Below are positions 25,178-34,360 of a stretch of DNA of 64,000 bases, one piece after another. A model generated the notes under the pieces. That model made no database searches, was not told the DNA's origin, and was given only the letters and a program-made list of their open reading frames with translations. The stretch comes from CAZISM01 sp964541895 (GTDB taxonomy: Bacteria > Zhuqueibacterota > Zhuqueibacteria > Residuimicrobiales > Residuimicrobiaceae). The stretch is taken from assembly GCA_964541895.1 (NCBI GenBank), contig CAZISM010000014.1, positions 1 through 64,000 on the forward strand, given 5' to 3'. Position 1 is the first letter of the stretch, and every line of letters starts with the position of its first letter. The position numbers were made by a program, and so were the translations under genes.

Positions 25178-26140
25178 ATGATGAACATCCTCGTGACCGG
25201 TGGGGCCGGTTTTATCGGCTCGCACCTGTCGGCCCTGCTGTTGAAAAACGGGCATTCGGTAACAGCCCTGGATAATTTCAATACTTACTATTCACCGGCC
25301 ATAAAGCGGGATAACGTCTCCGCTCTCATCGGCCGGCCGTCCTATACGCTGCTGGAGGGGGATATCACCGATCTGCCGTTTCTGCAGGACCATTTTGCCG
25401 GCCATCGCTACGATGTGATCGTGCATCTGGCCGCCCGCGCCGGTGTTCGCCCTTCCATTGAGGAGCCGCAGCTGTACGATCTGGTGAACGTCACCGGCAC
25501 CATCAATCTGCTGGAAATGTGCCGGCGCCACCACATGGAGCGGATGGTGTTTGCTTCCTCCTCTTCGGTCTATGGGGCCAACAGCAAAGTGCCGTTTCAG
25601 GAAGCGGATGTGGTGGATTTTCCGATTTCACCCTATGCGGCCAGCAAAAAGGCCGGCGAGTTGATCTGCTACACCTATCACCATCTCTACAGGTTATCCA
25701 TCACCTGTCTGCGGTTTTTTACCGTCTATGGACCGCGGCAGCGGCCGGACATGGCTATCCACAAATTCGCCAAGTTGATCGCCCGGGAGGAGCCGGTGCC
25801 GGTGTTCGGCGACGGTCGCACGCGGCGTGACTACACCTTTATCGACGATGTTTTGCAGGGCATTTATGCGTCGATTCTGCACTGTCAGGGGTATCGCATT
25901 TACAATCTCGGCGAGAGCAACACGGTGGAATTGCGCTATCTCATCGAACTGCTGGAATCCGCTTTGGGCCGGAAGGCCCGCCTGGAATTTATGCCGGATC
26001 AGCCGGGCGATGTGCCCATCACCTATGCCGATATCAGCAAGGCGAAAGAGGAATTGGGCTACAATCCGCAGACCGCCATTGAAAAGGGCATCCCTGTTTT
26101 TGCAGAGTGGTTTAAGGAAAAACAGGCCTTTCTGTTTTAG
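25178..26140 (+). CDS. NAD-dependent sugar-nucleotide epimerase (UDP-glucuronate 4-epimerase-like)
   Basis: This 320-residue extended short-chain dehydrogenase has the Rossmann motif TGGAGFIGSHL at the N-terminus, LAARAGVRPSIEEP, the catalytic SSSSVYG and YAASK (Tyr-x-x-x-Lys), and LRFFTVYGPRQRPDMAI. The last motif is typical of UDP-glucuronate 4-epimerases and related enzymes. It would supply a nucleotide sugar such as UDP-galacturonate for the polymer. It lies 13 bp after the kinase gene. Two ATG codons in tandem (25178 and 25181) could each be the start. Confidence 0.88.
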   Translation: MMNILVTGGAGFIGSHLSALLLKNGHSVTALDNFNTYYSPAIKRDNVSALIGRPSYTLLEGDITDLPFLQDHFAGHRYDVIVHLAARAGVRPSIEEPQLYDLVNVTGTINLLEMCRRHHMERMVFASSSSVYGANSKVPFQEADVVDFPISPYAASKKAGELICYTYHHLYRLSITCLRFFTVYGPRQRPDMAIHKFAKLIAREEPVPVFGDGRTRRDYTFIDDVLQGIYASILHCQGYRIYNLGESNTVELRYLIELLESALGRKARLEFMPDQPGDVPITYADISKAKEELGYNPQTAIEKGIPVFAEWFKEKQAFLF

Positions 26141-26196
26141 CGGCCGGCCGGAGTCGTTGTGGTGATGGAACCGTAATGGGACAATGATTCTATACT

Positions 26197-27654
26197 ATGG
26201 TATCTGAAAAGGAAAAATTTATCGGCGGCATCATGAAGGTCGCCGACCTGTTGACGATTTTCTGCGCGTTTCCGGTGGCCTATTTCATCGACGTGTATAT
26301 TCGTACGATCGCGCAGCTCAATATCAAGGCGTACGGCGACGTGCCCACCTTCGCCGGTTTTTTATATTTCGCCTCCAACTATTGGCAGATGCTGCTGGGC
26401 TTTCCGCTGGTGTGGGTGGGCATTTTTTCCCTCAACGGCATCTATCAGGGTTTCCGGCTGCAGTCCATGCGAAAAATGATCTGGAACATGTTCGTATCCA
26501 GCGTCTGGGCTACGCTCGCATCCGGCAGCCTGATCTTTTTGTTGAAACTGGAATTGTACAGCCGTCTCTATTTTTCCCTCTTTACTTTGACTGCGTTCCT
26601 GTTCCTGCTGGCGGAAAAGCGTTTGTTCCTCTACATTCTGGACCTTATCCATTCAAAGGGGTATAACCAGGAAAACCTGCTCATCGTCGGCACCGGCAAA
26701 CGGGCGCGCGAGTTTATCCGCACGGTCAACATGCACCGCACCTGGGGATTGCGCATCGTCGGCCTGATCGACGACGAGCACGGCCTTTACGGCAAAGAGG
26801 TGGAGGGGTACCGCGTGATCGGCCGCATTCAGGACATCCCCTTTCTCGTCAACCGGCTGGTGATCGACCGGGTGATTTTTGTGGTGCCGCGTCTGTGGCT
26901 GCATCGCATCGAAGACGCTATTCTGGCGTGTGAAGAGGTTGGCGTGTCCAGCTCCATTTCGCTGGATCTCTACAATCTGCACATTGCCCGCACCAAGCAG
27001 ACCGATTTTAACGGCTATCCCCTGCTCGAGTTTGAGACATTTCACGCTAAAGAGTGGCAGCTGTTTATTAAGCGGTTCATTGACATCGTCATTTCCCTGA
27101 TCACGCTGCTGTTGTTCTCGACGCTGATCTTGCTGGTGGCCACGCTCATCAAGCTGACGTCGAAGGGCCCGGTGTTTTTCAAACAGGTGCGATGCGGTCT
27201 CAACGGCCGCAAATTTGTGCTCTACAAGTTCCGGTCGATGGTGTCCAACGCCGAACAGCTCCGGGATGACCTGTTGCAGCACAACGAAATGGACGGCCCG
27301 GTGTTCAAAATCAAGCGGGATCCGCGCATCACGCCGCTGGGCTATTTTTTGCGCAAAACCAGCATCGATGAATTGCCGCAGCTGTTCAACGTGCTCAAGG
27401 GGGATATGAGCATTGTCGGGCCGCGTCCGCCTCTGGTGAGTGAAGTCGAAAACTATAAAATCTGGCAACGGCGCCGTCTCAGCCTCAAGCCCGGCGTGAC
27501 CTGTATCTGGCAGGTAAGCGGTCGCAACAAGATCGGCTTTGATCAATGGATGCGAATGGATCTGGAGTATATTGACAATTGGTCGCTGTGGCTTGACATA
27601 CGAATCCTGTTTAAAACCCTTTTTGTCGTTTTGATCGGCTACGGGGCGGAGTGA
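26197..27654 (+). CDS. Polyprenyl-phosphate sugar phosphotransferase (WbaP/WcaJ type)
   Basis: This 485-residue initiating phosphoglycosyltransferase has four N-terminal membrane spans, a CoA-binding-like Rossmann domain (LLIVGTGKRAREFIRTV near residue 160), then a fifth membrane helix (RFIDIVISLITLLLFSTL). The catalytic domain follows: KGPVFFKQVRCGLNGRKF, YKFRSMVSNAEQ, KTSIDELPQLFNVLKGDMS and SIVGPRPPL. The Asp-Glu pair in SIDELPQL is the catalytic signature. It loads the first sugar phosphate onto undecaprenyl phosphate at the inner membrane. An alternative ATG lies at 26233. Confidence 0.93.
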   Translation: MVSEKEKFIGGIMKVADLLTIFCAFPVAYFIDVYIRTIAQLNIKAYGDVPTFAGFLYFASNYWQMLLGFPLVWVGIFSLNGIYQGFRLQSMRKMIWNMFVSSVWATLASGSLIFLLKLELYSRLYFSLFTLTAFLFLLAEKRLFLYILDLIHSKGYNQENLLIVGTGKRAREFIRTVNMHRTWGLRIVGLIDDEHGLYGKEVEGYRVIGRIQDIPFLVNRLVIDRVIFVVPRLWLHRIEDAILACEEVGVSSSISLDLYNLHIARTKQTDFNGYPLLEFETFHAKEWQLFIKRFIDIVISLITLLLFSTLILLVATLIKLTSKGPVFFKQVRCGLNGRKFVLYKFRSMVSNAEQLRDDLLQHNEMDGPVFKIKRDPRITPLGYFLRKTSIDELPQLFNVLKGDMSIVGPRPPLVSEVENYKIWQRRRLSLKPGVTCIWQVSGRNKIGFDQWMRMDLEYIDNWSLWLDIRILFKTLFVVLIGYGAE

Positions 27655-27704
27655 TCCGCCTGGAGCGACACAGCCTGTCAGAACCGGCACATGAATGGAG
27701 AGAT

Positions 27705-28922
27705 ATGGAATTACCCGCTGGAACGGATCGCTATCGCATCATGATGATAGCTCCTCAACCCTGGTTTCAGCCTCGCGGTACCCCTTTCAGCGTATTACAT
27801 CGAATCAAGGCCTTGACGACGCTCGGCCACCAGGTGGATCTGGCCACCTATCATGTCGGCCAGGATGTGCCGATGCCGGGGTTGCGGATCTGCCGCGCTC
27901 GTCCGGTGCCGGGCATCCGCCGGGTCAAGATCGGGCCATCGTTTGCCAAAGTGTTTCTCGATGCCGCCCTGTACCGCCGCGCCGGCGCGATGCTGCGACA
28001 GGGTCGTTACGATCTGCTGCATACCCATGAGGAGGCGGGATTTTTCGGTGTGGGCATGGCGCGGCGATTTCGCTTGCCGCATCTGTATGACATGCACTCG
28101 TCGCTGCCGCAGCAGTTGTCCAATTTCAAGTTTTCCCGCTCCAAAACTCTGGTCGCTGCCTTTGCGGCGCTGGAACGTCGCACCATCACCACCGCCAGCG
28201 CCGTGATCACCATCTGCCCGGAACTGCAGCACTATGTCGAGGCCAGGTTCCCGTCGCAGACCAGTGTGCTGATCGAAAATGTGGCTGACAACAGCATCGT
28301 CTTCCCGGCGGATCGCAGCTCTCAGGACGAGATCCGCCGAAATCTGGCCCTGGCAGGCAAGCGCATCGTATTATATTACGGTACGCTCGAGCCCTATCAG
28401 GGCATATCGTTGTTGCTGGAAAGCACAGCCGCCATGGTGGCCGGCGGCCGCACCGACGTTCGCGTTCTCATCGTCGGTGGTCATGAGGAGCAGGTTCGTT
28501 CCTATCGCGGCCAGGTGCAATCGTTGCGTCTCGGCGAGTACGTCCATTTTACCGGCTTTGTGCCGCCGCAGCTGATCCCGAGCTATATCGATCTGGCCGA
28601 CGTGCTGGTATCGACGCGGAAGAGCGGCACCAACTCTCCGCTCAAGATCTATTCGTATCTGCGTTCCGGCAAGCCGGTGGTAGCGACCGATCACATAACC
28701 CATACGCAGATTCTGACCGCGCAGGTGGCCTATCTGGCTGCGGCAGAGCCCGAGCCTTTTGCCACAGCGGTGTTGCAGGCTCTGGACAACGGCGACGAGT
28801 CCAGACATAAAAGCCAGGCAGCCGCACAGCTCGCCGAAGAGCGATACGGGTATCAGGATTATTTGAACAAGACGCAATGGATTGTAGAACAGGCCGTTAA
28901 AAACGGGCCTGTTTTGAGATAG
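27705..28922 (+). CDS. GT4-family glycosyltransferase
   Basis: This 405-residue GT-B protein starts at the ATG at 27705 behind GGAG; a GTG at 27651 overlapping the previous stop is an alternative. The N-terminal lobe shows RGTPFSVLHRIKALTTLGHQ and DLLHTHEEAGFFGVGMA. The C-terminal lobe shows VLYYGTLEPYQGISLLLES, LIVGGHEEQ and the donor-binding region DVLVSTRKSGTNSPLKIYSY followed by SGKPVVAT. The typical E-x7-E reads as a variant (SGTNSPLKIYSYL). It would add one sugar to the lipid-linked repeat. A terminator-like hairpin lies within its last codons. Confidence 0.87.
   Translation: MELPAGTDRYRIMMIAPQPWFQPRGTPFSVLHRIKALTTLGHQVDLATYHVGQDVPMPGLRICRARPVPGIRRVKIGPSFAKVFLDAALYRRAGAMLRQGRYDLLHTHEEAGFFGVGMARRFRLPHLYDMHSSLPQQLSNFKFSRSKTLVAAFAALERRTITTASAVITICPELQHYVEARFPSQTSVLIENVADNSIVFPADRSSQDEIRRNLALAGKRIVLYYGTLEPYQGISLLLESTAAMVAGGRTDVRVLIVGGHEEQVRSYRGQVQSLRLGEYVHFTGFVPPQLIPSYIDLADVLVSTRKSGTNSPLKIYSYLRSGKPVVATDHITHTQILTAQVAYLAAAEPEPFATAVLQALDNGDESRHKSQAAAQLAEERYGYQDYLNKTQWIVEQAVKNGPVLR
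28888..28915 (+). terminator. Weak terminator-like hairpin inside the end of the GT4 gene
   Basis: AACAGGCCGTT (28888-28898) can pair with AACGGGCCTGTT (28902-28913) with one bulged base, followed by TT. The stem is strong but the T-run is only four bases and the element is still in coding sequence. It may attenuate transcription into asnB or mean nothing. Confidence 0.25.
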
Positions 28923-28930
28923 AGGCGATC

Positions 28931-30826
28931 ATGTGTGGTATTTGCGGCATCGTATATCGTGATCCGAACCGTCCGGCGGATCGACAGCTGGTGCAGAAAA
29001 TGACCGATGTCATCCGCCATCGCGGACCCGATGACGAGGGCTTTCACGTGCAGGGGCCGGTCGGCCTCGGCATGCGGCGGCTCAGCATCATCGATCGAGC
29101 CACCGGGCAGCAGCCGATTTACAACGAAGACGGCTCCATGGCCATCGTTTTTAACGGCGAGATCTATAATCACAACGAGCTCCGTCGTGAACTGCGCAGC
29201 CTGGGGCATGTGTTCAAGACTCACAGCGACACCGAAGCGATTCTGCATGCCTATGAGGAATGGGGTGTCGACTGTCCGAACAAATTGAACGGCATGTTCG
29301 GCTTTGCGATCTGGGACGGTCGCCGGTCGCAGCTGTTTATCGCCAGGGATCGCCTGGGCGTCAAACCGATGTACTATTGCAGCGACGGCCAGCGCCTGAT
29401 TTTCGCTTCAGAGCTGAAGTCGATCCTTCAAATTCCGGACGTGGATCGGCGTATGAATCTGAAAGCGCTTGATAATTTTCTGACTTTTGAGTATATTCCA
29501 AGCCCTTTATCGATCTTTGAAAACATCCAAAAGCTGCCACAAGCCCATTATCTGCTCTACCGGAACGGCCAGGTGCAGATCGGGCGTTATTGGCGATTGA
29601 CCTATACCGCCAGCGGCCGTTCGGAAGCGGAACTGGCCGACGAATTGGCCGCTCTGTTGCAGGACGCGACCCGCATCCGCCTGATGAGCGAAGTGCCCCT
29701 GGGCGCTTTTTTGAGCGGCGGGCTGGACTCCAGTTCGATCGTGGCCATGATGGCGCGCAGCAGCGACCGGCCGGTGAAGACGTTTTCCATCGGCTTCAGC
29801 AACTCTACCTATAACGAGTTGCCTTATGCCCGGACCATCGCCGCCCGCTTTCAGACTGAACATCACGAAGAGATCATCACGCCGGACGCGGTGCGACTGA
29901 CGGAACGGATCGTCTGGCAGCTGGATGAGCCATTCGGCGATTTTTCGGTCTTTCCGACCCTGATGGTCTCGGAAATGGCGCGCAAGCATGTGACGGTGAT
30001 TTTATCCGGCGACGGCGGTGACGAACTCCTCGCCGGTTACGACACCTACCTGGCCGACCGCATGGCCAGAAAGGCAGGCTGGCTGCCTGCGGCCTGGCGG
30101 CGTCGCCTGCTGGATCCGCTGGTGCTTTCGCTCCCGCCCACTGAGAAGAAAAAGGGTTTGATCAACAAGGCCAGGCGGTTTGTCGAGGGCTTGCGTCTGC
30201 CCGCTGATCTGCAGCACGTGCGCTGGATGATTTTTATGCAACAGCTGGAGAAACAACAGCTCTACCGGCTGGAGATTATGCAGGCCATCGCCAGCCACGA
30301 TCCTTATGATTTTATCCGCGCCGCGTTTCAGGATTGTACGTCGACCATCCCGCTGGATCAGCAAGAGTATGTCGATATCATGACCTACCTGGCCGATGAC
30401 ATCCTGGTCAAGGTGGATCGTATGAGCATGCTGGTCTCTCTGGAGGCGCGCACGCCGTTTCTGGATTACCGGTTTGTCGAGTTTTGTGCCTCGTTGCCGC
30501 CGAACCTGCGCTTAAAAGGCAACACCAGTAAATATCTGCTTAAGAGAGCCATGCAGGGATTTTTGCCCGAGTCGATCCTGAGCCGCGGCAAGGAAGGATT
30601 CAGCATCCCCATCAAGCAGTGGATGAAAAACGAACTCAAGCCCATGATGATGTCGTACCTCTCTGCCGATGCGCTCAAAGCCAGCGGGCTTTTTGAAGCG
30701 CGGCAGGTGCAGGCTCTGGTGAACGAACATCTGGCCGGTCGGGAAAACCACAGCCATCGGCTGTGGGCGCTGATGATGGTGCAGATGTGGCATGAAAAAT
30801 ATATAAAGCGTTCCAATCCGGCCTGA
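28931..30826 (+). CDS. asnB: Asparagine synthase (glutamine-hydrolysing), exopolysaccharide-locus type
   Basis: This 631-residue two-domain enzyme has a class II glutaminase domain starting MCGICGIVY with nucleophile Cys2, then RHRGPDDEG and IVFNGEIYNH. The synthetase domain has the ATP pyrophosphatase loop FLSGGLDSSSIVAMM at about residues 258-272 and the late KVDRMSMLVSLEARTPFLD. Length and motifs are complete, so it should be active. AsnB-like enzymes are common in polysaccharide loci and may amidate a sugar acid rather than, or in addition to, making asparagine; position favours that reading here. It starts 8 bp after the GT4 gene. Confidence 0.9.
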   Translation: MCGICGIVYRDPNRPADRQLVQKMTDVIRHRGPDDEGFHVQGPVGLGMRRLSIIDRATGQQPIYNEDGSMAIVFNGEIYNHNELRRELRSLGHVFKTHSDTEAILHAYEEWGVDCPNKLNGMFGFAIWDGRRSQLFIARDRLGVKPMYYCSDGQRLIFASELKSILQIPDVDRRMNLKALDNFLTFEYIPSPLSIFENIQKLPQAHYLLYRNGQVQIGRYWRLTYTASGRSEAELADELAALLQDATRIRLMSEVPLGAFLSGGLDSSSIVAMMARSSDRPVKTFSIGFSNSTYNELPYARTIAARFQTEHHEEIITPDAVRLTERIVWQLDEPFGDFSVFPTLMVSEMARKHVTVILSGDGGDELLAGYDTYLADRMARKAGWLPAAWRRRLLDPLVLSLPPTEKKKGLINKARRFVEGLRLPADLQHVRWMIFMQQLEKQQLYRLEIMQAIASHDPYDFIRAAFQDCTSTIPLDQQEYVDIMTYLADDILVKVDRMSMLVSLEARTPFLDYRFVEFCASLPPNLRLKGNTSKYLLKRAMQGFLPESILSRGKEGFSIPIKQWMKNELKPMMMSYLSADALKASGLFEARQVQALVNEHLAGRENHSHRLWALMMVQMWHEKYIKRSNPA

Positions 30827-30871
30827 GACCGCTAACGGTCCGGCCTGGCCTAACCACAGAATGAACAGAAT

Positions 30872-32527
30872 ATGCAACGCGATTTACAAACAATAGCCAA
30901 CTCTACGTTCGACGTTTTAATCATCGGCGGCGGCATTTATGGCGCTGCCGCGGCACACGAAGCGGCAACGCGCGGCCTCTCGGTGGCGCTGATCGATAAA
31001 AGCGATTTTGGCGGCGCCACCTCTTCCAACAGCCTCAAGATCATTCACGGCGGCTTGCGCTACCTGCAGCACGCTGATTTCAAACGCATGCGGGAATCCA
31101 TTCGCGAACGGCGCATCGTCATGCGCATCGCGCCGCATCTGGTGGCACCGTTCCCCTGCCTCATGCCGACCTATGGCCACGCCATGAAAGGGCCGGAGGT
31201 GATGTGGGTGGCGATGCTGATGAACGACGTCATCAGCATGGACCGGAACCGGGGCCTGGAATCCTCGCGGTCGCTGCAGCGCGGCCGTGTCGTTTCCAAA
31301 GCGGAGGTCAAGCGCCTCATCCCGGGCGTGGAAGAAAAGAATATGACCGCCGGCGCGTTGTGGTACGATGCCCAGGTGTACAATTCAGAACGGCTCTTGC
31401 TGGCGTATCTGCACTCGGCCTCCTCCCATGGCGCGGTGCTGGCCAATTATGTAAAAGCTGAGGCCTTTCTGCGCGAAGGCAACCGGATCGTCGGTGTCAG
31501 GGCGACGGACCGGATGAACGGTTCGACGCTGGAGATCAGAGCCCGGATGACCATCAATAACAGCGGTGGCTGGACCGACGACGTGCTCGCCGGCCTCAAC
31601 GGTCATGCGGCCCGGCCTTTTATCCAGTTATCCACCGCCATGAATCTGGTTGTTCAGCGCCGGTTGACGGACATCGGTGCGGGCATATCCGCCAAGTTCG
31701 AATTCAAGGACCGCGATGCGGTGATCAGCAAAGGATCGCGGCTGTTTTTTGTGGCACCCTGGCGCCAGGTCTCCATGATCGGCACGCTGCACGAACCCTA
31801 CAGCGGCCGCCCGGATGCCTTTACACCCCGCGAGGCCAGCATCGAAAAAATGCTCAACCAGGTGAACGAGGCCATGCCCGGCGCCAGGATAGGCCGGGAG
31901 GAGGTCACCCTGGTGCATCGCGGCTTTTTGCCCATGACCGGCGTCGATGCCTCTTCAGAGGTGAGCCTGCAGAAACACTATCACATCGTCGATCACCGGC
32001 AGGGGGCACAGGTCGATGGCCTGCTGAGCGTGCTCAGCGTTAAATACACCACCGCCCGCGATGTGGCGGTGCGCACCATTGATGCGGTTTTCGGCCACTG
32101 GAACAAGAGCCCGGTGCCGTCGGTCAGCCATCGCACGGCGCTGCCGGGCGGCGACATGGCCGATGTAGCCGCCTATACGCGGCAGGCGGAGGTGGCAAAG
32201 CCCGACCGGCTCGCCACCGCCACCCTGCATCATCTGCTTAAAAACTATGGCACAATGTACAAGGCTGTGTTGCAGGCTGATGCTGACGGCCTCGATCCGC
32301 TGAGCGCGAACACGGAGGTGATAGCCGCCGAAGTCCGCCACGGCATCCGCCACGAGATGGCGCTGACGTTGAGCGATGTGGTGATGCGACGCACGCAGTT
32401 GGGTACAGCCGGTTACCCCGGCGACGAAGCGCTGAACCGGTGCGCCGAGGTGGCGGCCGAGGAACTGGGCTGGTCCGCTGAGCGCAGGAACGAAGAGATT
32501 AAAGCCGTCCAATCGATATTTGTCTAG
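30872..32527 (+). CDS. FAD-dependent glycerol-3-phosphate dehydrogenase-like oxidoreductase
   Basis: This 551-residue protein is full length for GlpD/GlpA. The N-terminal FAD-binding fold reads VLIIGGGIYGAAAAHEAATRG. The GlpD signatures are KIIHGGLRYLQ (residues 50-60) and GGWTDDVLAG. A C-terminal DAO-C region (about 420-540) is present. The family oxidises sn-glycerol 3-phosphate to dihydroxyacetone phosphate at the membrane and passes electrons to quinone. Its place inside the exopolysaccharide locus, 45 bp after asnB and 28 bp before a methyltransferase, is unexpected; it might oxidise a polymer precursor instead. No glpK or glpF is seen. Confidence 0.85.
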   Translation: MQRDLQTIANSTFDVLIIGGGIYGAAAAHEAATRGLSVALIDKSDFGGATSSNSLKIIHGGLRYLQHADFKRMRESIRERRIVMRIAPHLVAPFPCLMPTYGHAMKGPEVMWVAMLMNDVISMDRNRGLESSRSLQRGRVVSKAEVKRLIPGVEEKNMTAGALWYDAQVYNSERLLLAYLHSASSHGAVLANYVKAEAFLREGNRIVGVRATDRMNGSTLEIRARMTINNSGGWTDDVLAGLNGHAARPFIQLSTAMNLVVQRRLTDIGAGISAKFEFKDRDAVISKGSRLFFVAPWRQVSMIGTLHEPYSGRPDAFTPREASIEKMLNQVNEAMPGARIGREEVTLVHRGFLPMTGVDASSEVSLQKHYHIVDHRQGAQVDGLLSVLSVKYTTARDVAVRTIDAVFGHWNKSPVPSVSHRTALPGGDMADVAAYTRQAEVAKPDRLATATLHHLLKNYGTMYKAVLQADADGLDPLSANTEVIAAEVRHGIRHEMALTLSDVVMRRTQLGTAGYPGDEALNRCAEVAAEELGWSAERRNEEIKAVQSIFV

Positions 32528-32555
32528 AAACGAGTGTGTAATTTCAGGAACTTTT

Positions 32556-33362
32556 ATGGACTCTACCCCCTGGCAGCTGGAAATGTTTAACCGCTCCATA
32601 AAAAAGCGGAAAAAGGTCAATGCGCTGTTGAAATTTGTCGGTCAGGCCGACCGTAAACGCTGTCTGCTCCTCACCTGTGGCGACAACACCGGCGCCATGA
32701 ATTATTATTTCATCCGCCACGGCGGTGACTGGTTTCATGCCGACCTGCAGGACGAAAATCTGTCCAGCATGCGGGAATTGACCCAGGGCCGCCTGGTGCT
32801 GATGGACGAGCGCGGTCCGTGCTACCGGACCAAATTCGACCTCATCATCGTTCTGGACGTTCTGGAGCACATTCGCACGGACGTGAACTTTCTCGTGCGC
32901 CTGCAGGCCATCCTTCAGCCCGGCGGCCGCATCATTGTGACCGTGCCCAATGCCGGCGCGCCGCTGCTGGCCAATTACCTGCGCCATCGCATGGGCATGA
33001 CGCCGGACAAGTACGGCCATGTCCGCGGCGGCTACACAGTAGCCGAGCTGAACGAGACGTTACGACAGGCCGGATATCAGGTGGTGCGCGACGGCGGCTA
33101 TTCCCGCATCGTCACCGAGCTGATTGAACTGGCGATCAATTATGTCTATGTGAACGTGATGAACAAGGGCAATCGCGAACACAAAGAGGGCGTGATTGCG
33201 CCGACGTCGCAAAAGGATCTGAAAAAACACGGCTTGTCCTACAAGCTGTTCTCCGTTCTCTCGCCCATTCTCTGGGCTATATCGCAGCTGGATGAACTGA
33301 TCTTTTGGGGTGGCCGGTATGCGACCATTTCAGAAGGGCTGTTACAGCAGAACAAGGCATAA
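32556..33362 (+). CDS. Class I SAM-dependent methyltransferase
   Basis: This 268-residue protein starts at the ATG at 32556 with AGGAA upstream. The SAM-binding region is degenerate at motif I (CLLLTCGDNTGAMNYYF rather than ExGxGxG), but the later motifs are clear: FDLIIVLDVLEHIRTD and LQPGGRIIVTVPNAG. The C-terminal 60 residues include a hydrophobic stretch (LFSVLSPILWAISQLDELIFW) that may touch the membrane. Such proteins modify sugars or lipid carriers in surface polysaccharide loci. Substrate unknown. Confidence 0.75.
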   Translation: MDSTPWQLEMFNRSIKKRKKVNALLKFVGQADRKRCLLLTCGDNTGAMNYYFIRHGGDWFHADLQDENLSSMRELTQGRLVLMDERGPCYRTKFDLIIVLDVLEHIRTDVNFLVRLQAILQPGGRIIVTVPNAGAPLLANYLRHRMGMTPDKYGHVRGGYTVAELNETLRQAGYQVVRDGGYSRIVTELIELAINYVYVNVMNKGNREHKEGVIAPTSQKDLKKHGLSYKLFSVLSPILWAISQLDELIFWGGRYATISEGLLQQNKA

Positions 33363-33366
33363 TGAT

Positions 33367-34335
33367 ATGAAAGCACTGGTTACCGGAGCCAACGGATTTA
33401 TCGGCAAACATTTGACACAGGCCTTGCTCGCCGGCGGTCACTCTGTCGTGGCCTTCGACCTCCATGTCGATCGGCTCAGCGACCTGCCGCCGTCCGATCG
33501 CTGCCAGGTGGTGCAGGGCGACCTGTGCGATCGCGCCTTGCAGAAGGAGCTCGTGCAGGGCGTCGAGGTGGTGTTTCATCTTGCCAGCGCCCACCTGCAG
33601 CAGACGCTGGGCGCCGGCGTCTATGAAGAGGTGAACGTCAACGCCCTGGCGGATTTGCTCTATGCCGGCCGCGAAGCGGGCGTGCGCCGCTTCATACACA
33701 CCAGCACGGTAGGGATATATGGCCATGTCTTGAAACCGCCGGCTGATGAGACCGGCCCGTTCAATCCGCAGTCGATCTATGGCGACACCAAGCTGAAAGG
33801 CGAACAGGTCGTTAACGAATTTTTCCGCAAAACCCGTTTCCCGGTCACCATCCTGCGACCGGCCTGGGTCTATGGCCCGGGTTGTCCGCGAACCGCCAAG
33901 TTGTTCCGTACTATAAAGAAGGGACGGTTCATCATGATCGGCCGCGGCGACAACCTTCGTCATCCCATCCATATTTCGGACATGATCGATGCCTTTTTTC
34001 TCGCTGCCGAAAAAGAGCAGGCGGTCGGTGAGACCTTTATCATCGCCGGCGCCAAACCCGCGTCCACGAAAGAACTGGTGGAGACGATTGCCGGCGTGCT
34101 GGCGACCAAGCCGGTGTGGTTTTCGCTGCCGCTACGGCTGGCGGAATGGATGGCGATTCCCCTGGAAGCGATCGGCCGGATGGTGCATGTAGCGATCCCG
34201 TTGACGCGACGATCGCTGGAATTTTTTAATACCAGCAACGCCTTCAATATCGGCAAGGCCCAGCGTCTGCTGGGTTTTGAACCGAAAACGAGCCTGCAGC
34301 AAGGCATGCAAATGACGCTGGCGGCAGGTCAGTGA
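33367..34335 (+). CDS. NAD(P)-dependent epimerase/dehydratase family protein
   Basis: This 322-residue extended short-chain dehydrogenase has TGANGFIGKHLTQALLAGGH at the N-terminus, HLASAHLQQTLG, the HTSTVGIYG segment and the catalytic Tyr-x-x-x-Lys as YGDTK. Its end (PLTRRSLEFFNTSNAFNIGKAQ) is like the 3-beta-hydroxysteroid dehydrogenase/isomerase-like group of bacterial epimerases. The start at 33367 is right at the Rossmann strand and 4 bp after the previous stop. It probably modifies a nucleotide sugar for the same polymer. Confidence 0.83.
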   Translation: MKALVTGANGFIGKHLTQALLAGGHSVVAFDLHVDRLSDLPPSDRCQVVQGDLCDRALQKELVQGVEVVFHLASAHLQQTLGAGVYEEVNVNALADLLYAGREAGVRRFIHTSTVGIYGHVLKPPADETGPFNPQSIYGDTKLKGEQVVNEFFRKTRFPVTILRPAWVYGPGCPRTAKLFRTIKKGRFIMIGRGDNLRHPIHISDMIDAFFLAAEKEQAVGETFIIAGAKPASTKELVETIAGVLATKPVWFSLPLRLAEWMAIPLEAIGRMVHVAIPLTRRSLEFFNTSNAFNIGKAQRLLGFEPKTSLQQGMQMTLAAGQ

Positions 34336-34360
34336 TGGCGGCGACGGTGCGAGTGGGGCC

